From the NCBI RefSeq assembly GCF_002283365.1, contig NZ_MQWD01000001.1, forward strand, positions 1,821,779 to 1,885,778: a stretch of 64,000 nucleotides of DNA. The letters are read 5' to 3'. Origin of the DNA: Rubrivirga marina (GTDB lineage: Bacteria; Bacteroidota; Rhodothermia; Rhodothermales; Rubricoccaceae). Shown in pieces: positions 55,463 to 64,000 of the stretch; the first letter of the stretch is position 1, and each line of letters starts with the position of its first letter. The translations under genes were made by a program, and so were the position numbers. The notes beneath the pieces are model-generated. The model was not told the DNA's origin and ran no database searches. It was given only the letters and a program-made list of their open reading frames with translations.

Positions 55463-56081
55463 CCCTGCCGCCGACCGGGGCGCCCGCTGGGGCGTGGCCG
55501 CCGCGATCGGCGCGGCCATCGCCGCGAGCGCCTGCTGCACCGTCCCGCTCCTCCTCGTCTCGCTCGGCGTCGGCGGCGCGTGGGTCAGCTCGCTCACCGC
55601 CTTCGAGCCCTACCGGCCGCTCTTCATCGCCGTCGCAGTGGGCGCGCTGGGCTTCGTGGCCTGGCGCGAGTGGCGTGTGGCCCGGCTAACGGGTGTCGAC
55701 TGCGACTGCGAGGAGGACGCCGTCCAGCCTCGCACGCGCCGCGCCATCCTCGGCGTGGGCGTGCTTGCGGTCGTCCTCCTCCTCGCCTCCCCGTGGATCG
55801 TCCGCGCCGCCAGCGGGCCGCCGGCCCCGACCGTGCTCACCACGGACGCCCCCCTCGCGACGGCCCAGGTGGTCCTCGCTGTCGAGGGCATGTCGTGCGC
55901 CTCGTGCGACGTAACCGTGGAGCGGGCGCTCCTGAACGTCGACGGCGTCGATGCGGCCGAGGTCTCGTTCGAGCCGCCCCGCGCCGTCGTCTCGTTCGAC
56001 CCCACCCGGGCCACGGTCGCCGACCTCATGGCGGCGACGACGGCCGCGGGCTACCCTACGACTCCCGCTACCGATGCCTGA
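55446..56081 (+). CDS. MerT-MerP fusion mercuric transport protein
   Basis: 211 aa. The N-terminal part is MerT-like: the first helix carries the vicinal C30-C31 (IAASACCTVPLLLVSLG), a second helix follows, then a cytoplasmic C86-x-C88. A third helix (about 100-121) leads to an HMA domain with C151-x2-C154 (VEGMSCASCDVTVERAL), equivalent to MerP. It should pass Hg(II) across the inner membrane to MerA. The topology puts the MerP-like domain outside the cytoplasm. It overlaps merR upstream and merA downstream by a few bases. Confidence 0.88.
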   Translation: MTTPPDPAADRGARWGVAAAIGAAIAASACCTVPLLLVSLGVGGAWVSSLTAFEPYRPLFIAVAVGALGFVAWREWRVARLTGVDCDCEEDAVQPRTRRAILGVGVLAVVLLLASPWIVRAASGPPAPTVLTTDAPLATAQVVLAVEGMSCASCDVTVERALLNVDGVDAAEVSFEPPRAVVSFDPTRATVADLMAATTAAGYPTTPATDA

Positions 56082-57879
56082 CGCGCCGACGCCCGAGACC
56101 CTGACGCTCACCGTCGGCGGGATGACCTGCGCCGGCTGCGCCCGCCACGTCACCGAGGCCCTCGAGGCCCTCCCCGGCGTGGCCTCGGCCGAGGTCCCCG
56201 GCTGGGAGTCCGGCCGGGCCGACATCGCGCTCGACGCCGACGAGCCCGCTCGCCCCGGTGACCTTGTGGCCGCCGTCGAGGCTGCGGGCTACCGCGCCGC
56301 GCTCGACGCCGAAGCACCGACCGGGGCGCCCCCCGCCTCAGGGCCCACCACCGGGTACGGCGCCCCGCCCGACGCGCCGCCCTCCCCGTCCGGCGACGGT
56401 GCGCCCTCGCCCCGCCCGCCCGCCGAACCGGGCCCGCTCCCCGAGGGGGCGTACGACCTCGTCGTGGTCGGGGGCGGCTCGGCCGCCTTCGCCGCCGCGC
56501 TCAAGACGTCGGAGCTCGGGGGCCGCACCGCCATCGTCAACGACGGACTGCCCATCGGCGGGACGTGCGTGAACGTGGGCTGCGTGCCCTCGAAAGCGAT
56601 CATCCGCGCGGCCGAGGCCGTCCACCGCGCCCAGCGGGACGCGTTCGACGGGGTCGAGACGACGGGCCGCGTCGCCGACTTCGGCGCCGTCCTCGCCCAG
56701 GTCCGCGCCCTCGTCGCCGACCTCCGCCAGACGAAGTACGTCGACGTCGCGGGGGCCGACGACGCCGTCGACCTCGTCGCTGGCCGCGCCCGGCTGGCGG
56801 GGCGCGAGGGCGGCCCCCTCGCGGGCGACGGGCTCCACACGGTAGAGGTCGAGGGCCGCCCCGCGCTCCGCGCCCGGTCCGTCCTCGTCGCGACCGGCGC
56901 CCGGACGTTCGTCCCCGACGTCCCCGGCCTCGCCGAGGCCGGGTACCTCACGAACGACACGCTCTGGGACCTCGCCGAGGCCCCCGACCACCTCGTCGTG
57001 CTCGGCGGCGGGTACGTGGCCGTCGAGGCGGCCCAGGCATTCGCTCGCCTCGGCGTGCCGGTCACGCTCCTCCAGCGGTCCGACCGGATCCTCCCCGCCG
57101 AGGACGCCGCGCTCACCGACCCGCTCACCGCCTTCCTCCGGGCCGACGGCGTCGACGTCCGCACCGGCGTCGCCCTCCGATCTGTCCGGCGCGAGGGGAC
57201 GGAGACCGTCGTCGCCTTCGAGACCGACGGGGCACCCGGCGAGGTCCGCGGCTCGCACCTCCTCCTCGCGACGGGCCGCCGCGGCAACACCGAGGGCCTG
57301 GGCCTGGAGGCCGTCGGCGTCGCCCCCGACGCCCGCGGGTTCCTCCCCGTCGACGCCGCGCTCCGTACCTCGGCCAACGGCGTGTACGGGGCTGGCGACG
57401 TCCTCGGCGACAATATGTTCGTCTACACCGCGGCGTACGAGGGCGCGCTCGCGGCCCGGAACGCCCGCGAGGGTCACGACGCCGAGGCCGATTACACGGC
57501 GCTCCCGTGGGTCGTCTTCACCGATCCCCAGCTCGCGGGCGTCGGCCTCGACCTCGCCCAGGCCGAGGCCGCGGGGTTCGACGCCGAGGCGACGACGCTC
57601 GCGATGGAGTACGTCCCCCGCGCGCTCGCCGCCCGGGACACGCGGGGCCACCTCACGCTCGTCCGCGACCGCGAGACCGACCGGCTCCTCGGCGCCCGGG
57701 TCCTGGCCCCCGAGGGGGCCGAGCTCCTCATGGAGGTGGCCCTCGCCATCCGGCACGGGATCACGACCCGGCAGCTCGCCGACGCCTTCCACCCGTACCT
57801 CACGCTCTCCGAGGCCGTCAAGCTCACCGCGCTCACGTTCCGGAAGGACGTCGGGCGGCTCAGTTGCTGCGCGGCGTGA
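56074..57879 (+). CDS. merA: Mercuric reductase with N-terminal HMA domain
   Basis: 601 aa. An HMA domain (C19-x2-C22, GGMTCAGCARHV) and a Pro/Ala-rich linker (about 75-120) precede the flavin core: FAD-binding VVVGGGSAAFAAALK, redox pair C165/C170 (GGTCVNVGCVPSKA), NAD(P)H-binding LVVLGGGYVAVEAAQAF, and the dimer domain. The terminal vicinal cysteines C598-C599 (SCCAA), which hand Hg(II) to the active site, are present. It reduces Hg(II) to Hg(0) with NAD(P)H. No merB is nearby, so organomercurial resistance is not indicated. Confidence 0.95.
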   Translation: MPDAPTPETLTLTVGGMTCAGCARHVTEALEALPGVASAEVPGWESGRADIALDADEPARPGDLVAAVEAAGYRAALDAEAPTGAPPASGPTTGYGAPPDAPPSPSGDGAPSPRPPAEPGPLPEGAYDLVVVGGGSAAFAAALKTSELGGRTAIVNDGLPIGGTCVNVGCVPSKAIIRAAEAVHRAQRDAFDGVETTGRVADFGAVLAQVRALVADLRQTKYVDVAGADDAVDLVAGRARLAGREGGPLAGDGLHTVEVEGRPALRARSVLVATGARTFVPDVPGLAEAGYLTNDTLWDLAEAPDHLVVLGGGYVAVEAAQAFARLGVPVTLLQRSDRILPAEDAALTDPLTAFLRADGVDVRTGVALRSVRREGTETVVAFETDGAPGEVRGSHLLLATGRRGNTEGLGLEAVGVAPDARGFLPVDAALRTSANGVYGAGDVLGDNMFVYTAAYEGALAARNAREGHDAEADYTALPWVVFTDPQLAGVGLDLAQAEAAGFDAEATTLAMEYVPRALAARDTRGHLTLVRDRETDRLLGARVLAPEGAELLMEVALAIRHGITTRQLADAFHPYLTLSEAVKLTALTFRKDVGRLSCCAA

Positions 57880-58072
57880 CTCGCTCCGCGCTATCCGGGC
57901 CGTCCGGCATCATGCCGCGGGTTTCTATCTGAGGGAAGTGGGACTGTGCGCTTGACCCAGCGAGCGGCGCCGGCTCCTCGGCGGAATCGTACCTCGAGCA
58001 GCTACGACTCGCACCGCCCCGGGCGCTCCTTGAACGGCGCGTAGGGGACGGACAACGGGGCCCCTCCGGCCA

Positions 58073-58092
58073 ACCTGTGAGCGATTTAAGGT
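58073..58092 (+). promoter_or_regulatory. Copper-island element, site 5
   Basis: ACCTGTGAGCGATTTAAGGT fits the consensus exactly; the palindrome extends one base each side (AACCT/AGGTT). It lies 78 bp before the four-helix copper protein. Confidence 0.65.
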
Positions 58093-58170
58093 TCGGCCGC
58101 CGAACGCGGGGGCCGTCGCTCCGTGCAACGAGGGCCACCCGGCACCCCCTTCTCACATACCCCTCTCCCC

Positions 58171-58584
58171 ATGCGCACCCAGGACATGCTCTCGAAGCAC
58201 TCCGACCCCTCGGACCAGCTCGACAAGGTCGTCGCGCTCGTCAACAGCGCCTTCGCCTGCGAGCAGTGCTGCACGTCGTGCGCCGACGCCTGCCTCGCCG
58301 AGGACTCGGACATGGACCTCACGGCCTGCATCCGGACGAACCTCGACTGCGCCGACGTCTGCGCCACGACCGGCCGCGTCCTCTCGCGCCAGACCCAACC
58401 CAACGACGCGATCCTCCGCGCCCAGCTCCAGGCCTGCGTCGCCGCCTGCGACGCCTGCGCCGACGAGTGCGAGGAGCACGCCGACATGCACGAGCACTGC
58501 CGCGTGTGCATGGAGTGCTGCCGCGAGTGCGCCGACGCCTGCCGGGCGCTCCTCGACGCCATGCCTCAGGGCGCGACGGCCTAG
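58171..58584 (+). CDS. Four-helix bundle Cys-rich copper-binding protein (DUF326/Csp-like)
   Basis: 137 aa, no signal peptide. Cysteines are spaced along predicted helices: CEQCCTSCADACLAE, CIRTNLDCADVC, ACVAACDACADECEEHAD, HCRVCMECCRECADACRALL. This is the DUF326 / copper storage protein pattern, where cysteines lining a four-helix bundle bind many Cu(I) ions. As a cytosolic form it would buffer cytoplasmic Cu(I). An upstream island element fits copper induction. The ATG at 58171 is the first good start. Confidence 0.87.
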   Translation: MRTQDMLSKHSDPSDQLDKVVALVNSAFACEQCCTSCADACLAEDSDMDLTACIRTNLDCADVCATTGRVLSRQTQPNDAILRAQLQACVAACDACADECEEHADMHEHCRVCMECCRECADACRALLDAMPQGATA

Positions 58585-58659
58585 ACCCGCCCCGCTCGCC
58601 GCTCCGACGGCGCGGCCTCGACGCGGGGCCGCGCCGTTTCTCGTCTGTCCCCCCGACCC

Positions 58660-59573
58660 ATGACCGACCAGTCCCTCCTCGCCGCCTGGGGTCTCACCAC
58701 GACCGCGGGCTACCTCGCCACGCACGCGATGGGCGTCGCGGGCACCGAGCTTCTGGGGCTGAGCGTGTTCGGCTCCATCGTCGCCGTCTGGGCGCTCCTC
58801 ATGCTCCCGCCCGTTGTCCTGACCGCGGCCCTCGCCGCCCGCCGCCGGACGGACGCCCACCACTGGGTCTGGGTCGGCCTGGTGGTCGCCGCCCTCGCGG
58901 CCAACGTCGGCGTCGCCGCCTCGGGGGGCGGACACACCCACAGCGGGTCCAGGCACGGCGGCGCCTCCGCGGGCGCCCCGAGCCACGGGGAGCCCGGGCA
59001 CCACGACGGCCCGGCCTACTCAGCGGGCACGCCCGCGACCGCCAGCGCAGAGGGCTCGGACGGCGGCGGGCACGCCCACCCCGACGGCGGCCACGGCGGA
59101 GACCCCGGCCCGAACGACGGCGCTGGGGACGGCTCAGGCGACCACCCGCACCCGGACGGCGGTCATGCCGAGGCGGGCGGCACGGAGGCGCAGGCCACAC
59201 CGGATGAGACCGCGGCCCCCGCCGACTCCGCTGGCGGAGCCGTCAGCGCGTCCGCGTCAGATCCCACGAGCGGCAGGTCCGGCCATGGAGAATCGGACGG
59301 CGGCCTGTTCGACGCCGCCGGGCTCCAGCACGCCGCCTCTTCCACCTCTGGTTCCTCGTCGGCGCGCTCGGGTTCGCGTTCAGCGCGGGCGTCGCCCACG
59401 GCGGCACGCGACGGGCGCTCTACGGCCTCGCCGCGCTCCTCAACGCCATCATGGTCGTCGCGCTCATCGCCGTGCCGGGCGCGCGGGAGGCCGCGTTCCT
59501 CGGCGCCGCGGCGGTCCAGGGACTCCCCATGCTCCTCGACCGCCCGCTCCGCGCCCGCCAGCCTGCGGCCTGA
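58660..59573 (+). pseudogene. His-rich membrane protein, interrupted by a frameshift near 59,333
   Basis: The first frame encodes three membrane helices (for example LSVFGSIVAVWALLMLPPVV) and a long Gly/His-rich loop (GGHAHPDGGHGG, DHPHPDGGHAEAGG). It then becomes low-complexity Ser/Arg sequence at about 59,335. In the next frame, right at that point, the DNA reads RLFHLWFLVGALGFAFSAGV, then ALYGLAALLNAIMVVALIAV and so on to a TGA at 59571-59573. One missing base near cacgccgcctc would join the two. It could be a true mutation or a sequence error. It ends one base before the convergent DUF305 gene. Confidence 0.65.
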
Positions 59574-59574
59574 G

Positions 59575-60420
59575 CTACCGGGCCACGACGGCCTCGACGA
59601 CCGGCTGGCCGCCGTCCGTGAGCGGCGGGTCGAGGTCCCCCGTCCCGAACTCGAACCGGCCGACCTCGCCCGTGTCGTCGTGGAGCATTACGTAGAGCGT
59701 CCCCGTCGGCGCCGCGTCGAGGTCGACGGGCACGCGCTCGGTCGTCCCGTGCATCACGAACGACCGCCCGACGATCCGGCCGGCGTCCGGCCCGCCAGCC
59801 GCCGCCTCGGGGTGGACCACCACCCACGCGTCGGACTCGACGGCGACGCGGTCGAGGACCAGGATGTCGCCCCGAAACGGGCTCGCGCCGACCGCGAGGA
59901 CGGGGGCCTCCGGAAGGTCCTCCGAGCCGCCCTCGACCGGCGGCACGCTCGGCGGGATCGGCGCGCCCGGGACGTCGGACCCCTCGAGGTCACCGATCAG
60001 CGCCTCCATTTCGGCGATCTCCCGCTTCTGGGCCAGGATGATCTCGTCGGCGAGGCGCCGCACGCGGGAGTCGGAGATCTCGGCCCGCTCGCTCGTCATG
60101 ATCGCGATCGAGTGGTGGGGGATCATCGCCTTCATCCAGTCGACGTCCTGGACCGTCGCCTGGCTCTGGGCCAGCCACAGGCCGAGCGCGAAGAGGACGG
60201 CGCTCCCGCCGAAGATGGCCGCGTTCACCTTCTCGTTCTCGTACATCTTCAGCATGAACGCCAGCATTATGACGGCCATCGTGGCCCCCATGTAGAGCGC
60301 CATGAAGAGCTTCGTGTCGCTCCACCACACGTGGTCGAGCGAGTAGACCGTCGAGTACATGAGGACGAACATCACGACCGCCGACGTGATGATCATGGCG
60401 AAGAAGCGGCCGTACGACAT
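59575..60420 (-). CDS. DUF305 membrane protein with C-terminal beta domain
   Basis: 281 aa. Three membrane helices lie near 7-28, 38-58 and 70-86. The DUF305 signature follows: VDWMKAMIPHHSIAIMTSERAEISD, then EIILAQKREIAEMEALI. A C-terminal ~115-residue domain (VLAVGASPFRGDILVLDRVAVESDAWVVVHPE, GTLYVMLHDDTGEVGRFEFG) resembles DUF7282-like beta sandwiches. DUF305 proteins are common in copper and silver loci; their HH pair may bind metal, but the function is unproven. Upstream lie a strong hairpin and island element site 6. Confidence 0.78.
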   Translation of the reverse strand: MSYGRFFAMIITSAVVMFVLMYSTVYSLDHVWWSDTKLFMALYMGATMAVIMLAFMLKMYENEKVNAAIFGGSAVLFALGLWLAQSQATVQDVDWMKAMIPHHSIAIMTSERAEISDSRVRRLADEIILAQKREIAEMEALIGDLEGSDVPGAPIPPSVPPVEGGSEDLPEAPVLAVGASPFRGDILVLDRVAVESDAWVVVHPEAAAGGPDAGRIVGRSFVMHGTTERVPVDLDAAPTGTLYVMLHDDTGEVGRFEFGTGDLDPPLTDGGQPVVEAVVAR

Positions 60421-60468
60421 GGAGGAAGGGGGGTGTGAGAGGAGGGGGCTCGCGCGCTGACGGACGCG

Positions 60469-60505
60469 ACGAGGCCCCGGACGGTCTACCCGCCCGGGGC
60501 CTCGT
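60469..60505. terminator. 12-bp perfect hairpin between the sigma-HMA and DUF305 genes
   Basis: Arms 60469-60480 and 60494-60505 are perfectly complementary over 12 bp with a 13-nt loop. It is downstream of the sigma-HMA stop and may terminate that operon. It is also downstream of element site 6 on the minus strand, so it may instead be in the DUF305 leader. Confidence 0.6.
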
Positions 60506-60524
60506 GGATCGGCGAGGGCCGGGG

Positions 60525-60544
60525 ACCTGACCGCCTTTTAAGGT
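60525..60544. promoter_or_regulatory. Copper-island element, site 6
   Basis: ACCTGACCGCCTTTTAAGGT on the plus strand fits the consensus exactly. The only downstream gene, DUF305, is on the minus strand, so this is the one site whose orientation is reversed relative to its likely target. Confidence 0.55.
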
Positions 60545-60566
60545 TCTCAGGCCGCGGTCCGGGCGC

Positions 60567-61379
60567 TCAGGCCGCGTCCGTCGCGTCGCCGAAGACGGGC
60601 CGGAAGCCGGCGCCCTCGACGGCGCCGCGGACGGCCTCGCGGTCGGCGCCGTCGGAGAGGCGGACGACGGCCGGGCCGTCGAGCGTGAGCTGCTCGACCG
60701 TCACGCCGGGCGTCCGCTCGAGCGCGCGCGTGGCCCCGGCGACGCAGCCGCCGCAGGTCATGCCCTCGATCTGGAAGCGGAGGGTGCCGGGGGTCTGGGT
60801 CTCGTTCATGGTGTTGGGGGGTGGTGAAACGGAGTCGGTCGAGGGGTCTGGCCGGGCACACGTGCAGTCGAGGCAGCCCGCGCACGCCCGACAGGCGAGG
60901 TCGAGGCGGGCCCGGAGCGCGGCCCGGGCACGGTGGCGGCGGACCCGGAGCGCGCCCGCGCTGATGCCCAGCCGCTCCGCCAGCGCGCCCGCGGGCTCGC
61001 CGTCGAGGTCGGCCCGGAGGACCTCGGCGGACTGCGCCGGGAGCCCGTCCAGGAGCGGCCGGTAGCACGCGCACAGGCGGGCCTCCTCGCCCGGCGGGGG
61101 CTCCGCGTCGGGCTGCTCGGCAGCGTAAGCCGCCTCGCGCGTCGCGGCGGCCTCGGACCGGCGGTGGGCGTCGACGGTCGCGTTGCGGACGACGCGCCAG
61201 AGCCACCGCGTGAGGTCGGCCTCGTCGTCCATCGGAGGCGCGGACTCTACGGCGCGCACGAGCGCGTCCTGGACCACGTCCTCGGCCGCCTCCGGCCCGA
61301 GCCGCCCGCGGACGTAGCCGACGAGCGCCTCGCCCTGGGAGGCGAGTGTCGATTCGAGCAGGGTCGGAGAGGGGGACAT
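60567..61379 (-). CDS. CorE-like ECF sigma factor fused to an HMA metal-binding domain
   Basis: 270 aa from the ATG at 61379. Sigma region 2 (about 10-75, DVVQDALVRAV, LTRWLWRVVRNATVDAHRR) and region 4 (about 108-160, LAERLGISAGALRVRRHRARAAL) are separated by a linker with C103-x-C105. After region 4 comes a Cys cluster C163, C166, C169, C172, C174. A CxC linker plus Cys-rich tail is the hallmark of CorE-type (ECF44) metal-dependent sigma factors. Without a stop, the frame continues through a Pro-rich joint into an HMA domain (198-262, C209-x2-C212, EGMTCGGCVAGATRAL). An internal ATG at 60809 could also make HMA alone. It follows copA by 41 bp. Confidence 0.8.
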   Translation of the reverse strand: MSPSPTLLESTLASQGEALVGYVRGRLGPEAAEDVVQDALVRAVESAPPMDDEADLTRWLWRVVRNATVDAHRRSEAAATREAAYAAEQPDAEPPPGEEARLCACYRPLLDGLPAQSAEVLRADLDGEPAGALAERLGISAGALRVRRHRARAALRARLDLACRACAGCLDCTCARPDPSTDSVSPPPNTMNETQTPGTLRFQIEGMTCGGCVAGATRALERTPGVTVEQLTLDGPAVVRLSDGADREAVRGAVEGAGFRPVFGDATDAA

Positions 61380-61420
61380 GGGGGGCGCTTTCCTGGACAA
61401 ACGCGGCGACCGCCGGAGCG

Positions 61421-63952
61421 TTACACGGTGGCGACGACCGGGGGCTGGAAGCGGCGGAGCCGGAGGGCGTTCGTGAGCACGAAGACCGAGGACAAGCCCA
61501 TCGCCGCCGCGCCCAGGACCGGCGAGAGCAGGACGCCCAGCGCGGGGTAGAGCACGCCCGCCGCGACCGGGATCAGGACGACGTTGTAGGCGAAGGCCCA
61601 GAACAGGTTTTGCTTCACGTTCCGGAGCGTGGCCGCGCTCAGCGCCCGGGCCTCGACGAGCGCCGTGAGGTCGCCCCGCATGAGGACCACGTCGGCCGCC
61701 TCGATGGCCACGTCGGTCCCGGTCCCGATGGCGACGCCGACGTCGGCCTGGGCGAGCGCGGGCGCGTCGTTGATCCCGTCGCCGACGAACGCGACGTGGG
61801 CCGGGCCGCCGCCCGCCCCGCCCTCGGATTGGAGCTGGCGGACGGCCTCGGCCTTGTCGGCCGGGAGCACCTCCGCGAGCACCTCGTCGATCCCGAGCCG
61901 CCGCGCGACGGCCTCGGCCGTGCCCCGGTTGTCGCCCGTGATCATCGCGATGCGCAAGCCGGCGTCGTGGAGCGCGGCGATGGCCGCGGGCGTCGTGGGC
62001 TTGACGGGGTCCGAGACGGCGAGGGCCGCCGCGAGCCGACCGTCGACGGCGGCGTAGAGCGGCGTCTTGCCGGCGTCCGCCAGCTGGCCGGCCGCATCGG
62101 CGAGTGGGCCGACGTCGACGCCGAGGCGGGCCATGAACCGGTCGGCCCCGACCTCGACGCGGCGGCCCTCCACCGTGCCGCGCACCCCAAAGCCGGGCAC
62201 GGCCTCGAAGTCAGCAGCGTTGGGCACGCTCAGCCCCCGCTCGTCGGCCGCCCGCACGATGGCCGCGCCGACGGGGTGCTCGCTCGGGACCTCGACGGCG
62301 GCCACGAGCCGGAGCAGGTCGGCCTCGTCTAGGTCGGCGTCCGCTGCTAGCGCCACGTCGGTGAGCGTCGGCCGCCCCTCGGTCAGCGTCCCCGTCTTGT
62401 CGAGGGCGACGACGTCGGCCTCGAACAGCGTCTGGAGCGCCTCGCCCTTCCGGAACAGGACGCCCAGCTCGGCCGCTTTCCCCGTCCCGACCATGACCGA
62501 GACGGGCGTCGCGAGCCCCATCGCGCACGGGCACGCGATGATCAGCACGCTCACCGCCGCGACGAGCGCGTACGTCAGCGCCGGGCTCGGACCCACGGCC
62601 AGCCACACGGCGAACACGGCCGCCGCGATCACGAGCACGATCGGCACGAACACCGCCACGACCCGGTCGGCGAGGGCCTGGATCGCCGGGCGCGACGCCT
62701 GCGCCTCCCCCACGAGCTGAACGATCTGGGCGAGGACGGTGTCGGCCCCGACGCGAGTCGTCCGGACGAGGAGCGACCCGGCCTGGTTGACCGTCCCGCC
62801 CACGACCTCGGCGCCCTCGCCCTTCTCGACCGGGACCGGCTCGCCCGTCACCATCGACTCGTCGACGTAGCTCGTCCCCTCCGTGACCACGCCGTCGACG
62901 GGCACCTTCTCGCCGGGCCGCACGCGGACGACGTCGCCCACGGCCACCTCCTCGACCGGCACCTCGGTGTCCTGGCCGTCGCGGACGACGCGGGCCGTCT
63001 CGGCGCGGAGCCCGAGGAGCGCGCGGACGGCGTCCGAGGTCTGCCCCTTCGCCCTCGCCTCGAACCACTTGCCCAGCAAGATCAGCGTGATGATCGTCGC
63101 CGACGCCTCGTAGTAGACGTGAACGGCGCCCGCGGGCAGCGCGCCGGGCAGGAACGTCGCGACGACGGAGTACCCGTAGGCCGCCGTCGTCCCGAGCGCG
63201 ACGAGCGTGTTCATGTCGGGCGCCCCGTGCCGGGCCGCGGCCCACCCCGCCCGGTAGAACCGCCAGCCCGGCCCGAACTGGACGGCCGTCGCAAGCGCGA
63301 AGGCGACGAGCCACCGCGTCTGCATGGGGATCAGCCCGTCGATCCACGCCATCCCGCCGGGGATCGCCATCGGGACCATCTCGAGGAGGAAGAGCGGGAG
63401 CGTGAGCCCGGCCGCCCACCCCAGCCGCCGCTGGAGTTGGTGGCGGTCGCGCGCCCGCGCCTCCTGCTCGGCATCGGCGGCTGAGACGCCGGCCTCGGGC
63501 TCGACCACGTCGTAGCCCGTCCGCCGGACGGCCTCGTACAGCGTCTCCACGTCGGTCCCGGCCGAGTACCGCACGCGCGCGCGCTCGGTCGCGAGGTTCA
63601 CCGACGCCTCGACGACGCCGTCCGCTCCTCGCAGCGCCTTCTCGACGCGGCCGACGCACGCCGCGCACGTCATCCCGCCGACGGCGAACGTGACCTCCTC
63701 CGTCCGCACGTCGTACCCCGTGCGCTGGACCGCCTCCGCCAGCGCGAGGGGCGTCGTCTCGGCCGCGTCGAACGAGACGGTCGCCCGCTCCGTCGCCAGG
63801 TTGACCGTCGCCTCGTGGACGCCCGGCACGGCGCGGAGCGCCTTCTCGGCGCGCGTCGAGCACGCCGCGCACGTCATGCCCCCGATCCCGAGCGTGGCGC
63901 GGGCGAGGGCCTTCCCCGGACTCGGCCCGGGGGCGTCGGGCGGCGAGGGCAC
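61421..63952 (-). CDS. copA: Cu(I)-exporting P1B-1 ATPase with two HMA domains (start may lie outside window)
   Basis: 843 aa from the GTG at 63952. The frame stays open to the window edge, so the real start could be further upstream. Two HMA domains carry C28-x2-C31 and C97-x2-C100 (both GGMTCAAC). The membrane metal site is CPC in [13 protein letters not shown], the phosphorylation motif [15 protein letters not shown], and the hinge [20 protein letters not shown]. These define CopA-type Cu(I)/Ag(I) exporters. With the CPH pump at 51447, the island has two copper ATPases of different classes. The sigma-HMA gene is next in the operon. Confidence 0.93.
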   Translation of the reverse strand: MPSPPDAPGPSPGKALARATLGIGGMTCAACSTRAEKALRAVPGVHEATVNLATERATVSFDAAETTPLALAEAVQRTGYDVRTEEVTFAVGGMTCAACVGRVEKALRGADGVVEASVNLATERARVRYSAGTDVETLYEAVRRTGYDVVEPEAGVSAADAEQEARARDRHQLQRRLGWAAGLTLPLFLLEMVPMAIPGGMAWIDGLIPMQTRWLVAFALATAVQFGPGWRFYRAGWAAARHGAPDMNTLVALGTTAAYGYSVVATFLPGALPAGAVHVYYEASATIITLILLGKWFEARAKGQTSDAVRALLGLRAETARVVRDGQDTEVPVEEVAVGDVVRVRPGEKVPVDGVVTEGTSYVDESMVTGEPVPVEKGEGAEVVGGTVNQAGSLLVRTTRVGADTVLAQIVQLVGEAQASRPAIQALADRVVAVFVPIVLVIAAAVFAVWLAVGPSPALTYALVAAVSVLIIACPCAMGLATPVSVMVGTGKAAELGVLFRKGEALQTLFEADVVALDKTGTLTEGRPTLTDVALAADADLDEADLLRLVAAVEVPSEHPVGAAIVRAADERGLSVPNAADFEAVPGFGVRGTVEGRRVEVGADRFMARLGVDVGPLADAAGQLADAGKTPLYAAVDGRLAAALAVSDPVKPTTPAAIAALHDAGLRIAMITGDNRGTAEAVARRLGIDEVLAEVLPADKAEAVRQLQSEGGAGGGPAHVAFVGDGINDAPALAQADVGVAIGTGTDVAIEAADVVLMRGDLTALVEARALSAATLRNVKQNLFWAFAYNVVLIPVAAGVLYPALGVLLSPVLGAAAMGLSSVFVLTNALRLRRFQPPVVATV

Positions 63953-64000
63953 GGCGACGGCTCCGTCACCGGAGGAGGTCGGGAGGTCGGAGGGGGAGGG

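Noticed and set aside
60567..60809. HMA domain as a separate chaperone gene only
   Set aside because: There is no stop between it and the sigma factor. The internal ATG at 60809 may be used as well, but the uninterrupted frame supports a fusion; kept as an alternative in the entry.

Overview
The window is very GC-rich (low seventies percent by eye) and densely coding, with little non-coding DNA. At least five secreted proteins end in a type IX secretion (T9SS) type A sorting tail (PNP...VxVYDxLGRxV...LPAGxYVVR). Several genes start without a clear Shine-Dalgarno, and TAnnTTTG-like -7 boxes can be seen. This combination suggests a marine Rhodothermota bacterium (Rubricoccaceae / Rubrivirga-like). 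That placement is inferred from gene content, not tested by search.

Layout. 1-23,100 is ordinary chromosome: a DUF2339 membrane protein (5' end outside the window), a choice-of-anchor B beta-propeller, an FtsX-type permease, a T9SS-exported PQQ-type sugar dehydrogenase, a beta-hydroxyacid dehydrogenase, a DUF6624 lipoprotein, an M32 carboxypeptidase, a two-gene osmolyte-type ABC importer, an LLM flavin oxidoreductase, an M28 peptidase, an EamA exporter, a Uup-like ABC-F protein and a GH2 glycosidase. GC-rich palindromes sit at several gene ends.

23,119-30,471 looks like a genomic island next to tRNA-Thr(CGU). It has a tyrosine integrase, a three-gene minus-strand operon (an HTH protein whose C-terminal half resembles DUF5131, a true DUF5131 three-Cys protein, and an unknown 179-aa protein), a Shedu-type nuclease, a stand-alone M41-like HExxH protein and a small unknown protein. 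No convincing distal att repeat was found.

30,600-41,900 holds secreted T9SS cargo (two endonuclease I family nucleases, an FG-GAP/VCBS protein, an ELWxTDGT-repeat protein), a small secreted protein and a umuC-type polymerase without umuD.

42,220-64,000 is a copper/mercury resistance island. It contains a two-component system, a 28-codon small ORF, a DUF2231-like membrane protein, a His-rich lipoprotein, a CopA multicopper oxidase, CopB, a Met/His-rich protein fused to an NTF2-like domain, a Trm112-methyltransferase protein, a CPH-type P1B ATPase, an ion-channel-like protein, a mer operon (thioredoxin-like, merR, merTP fusion, merA), a four-helix Cys-rich copper protein, a frameshifted His-rich membrane protein, a DUF305 protein, a CorE-like ECF sigma factor fused to an HMA domain, and a CPC-type P1B ATPase.

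The strongest unexplained signal is a 20-bp element, ACCTG-N9-TAAGG(T/G), found six times between 44,472 and 60,544, each time in a gap next to a copper gene. I take it to be the shared operator or promoter of the copper regulon. Together with the sigma-HMA fusion and the DUF5131-like pair in the tRNA-Thr island, it is the best lead to undescribed biology here.
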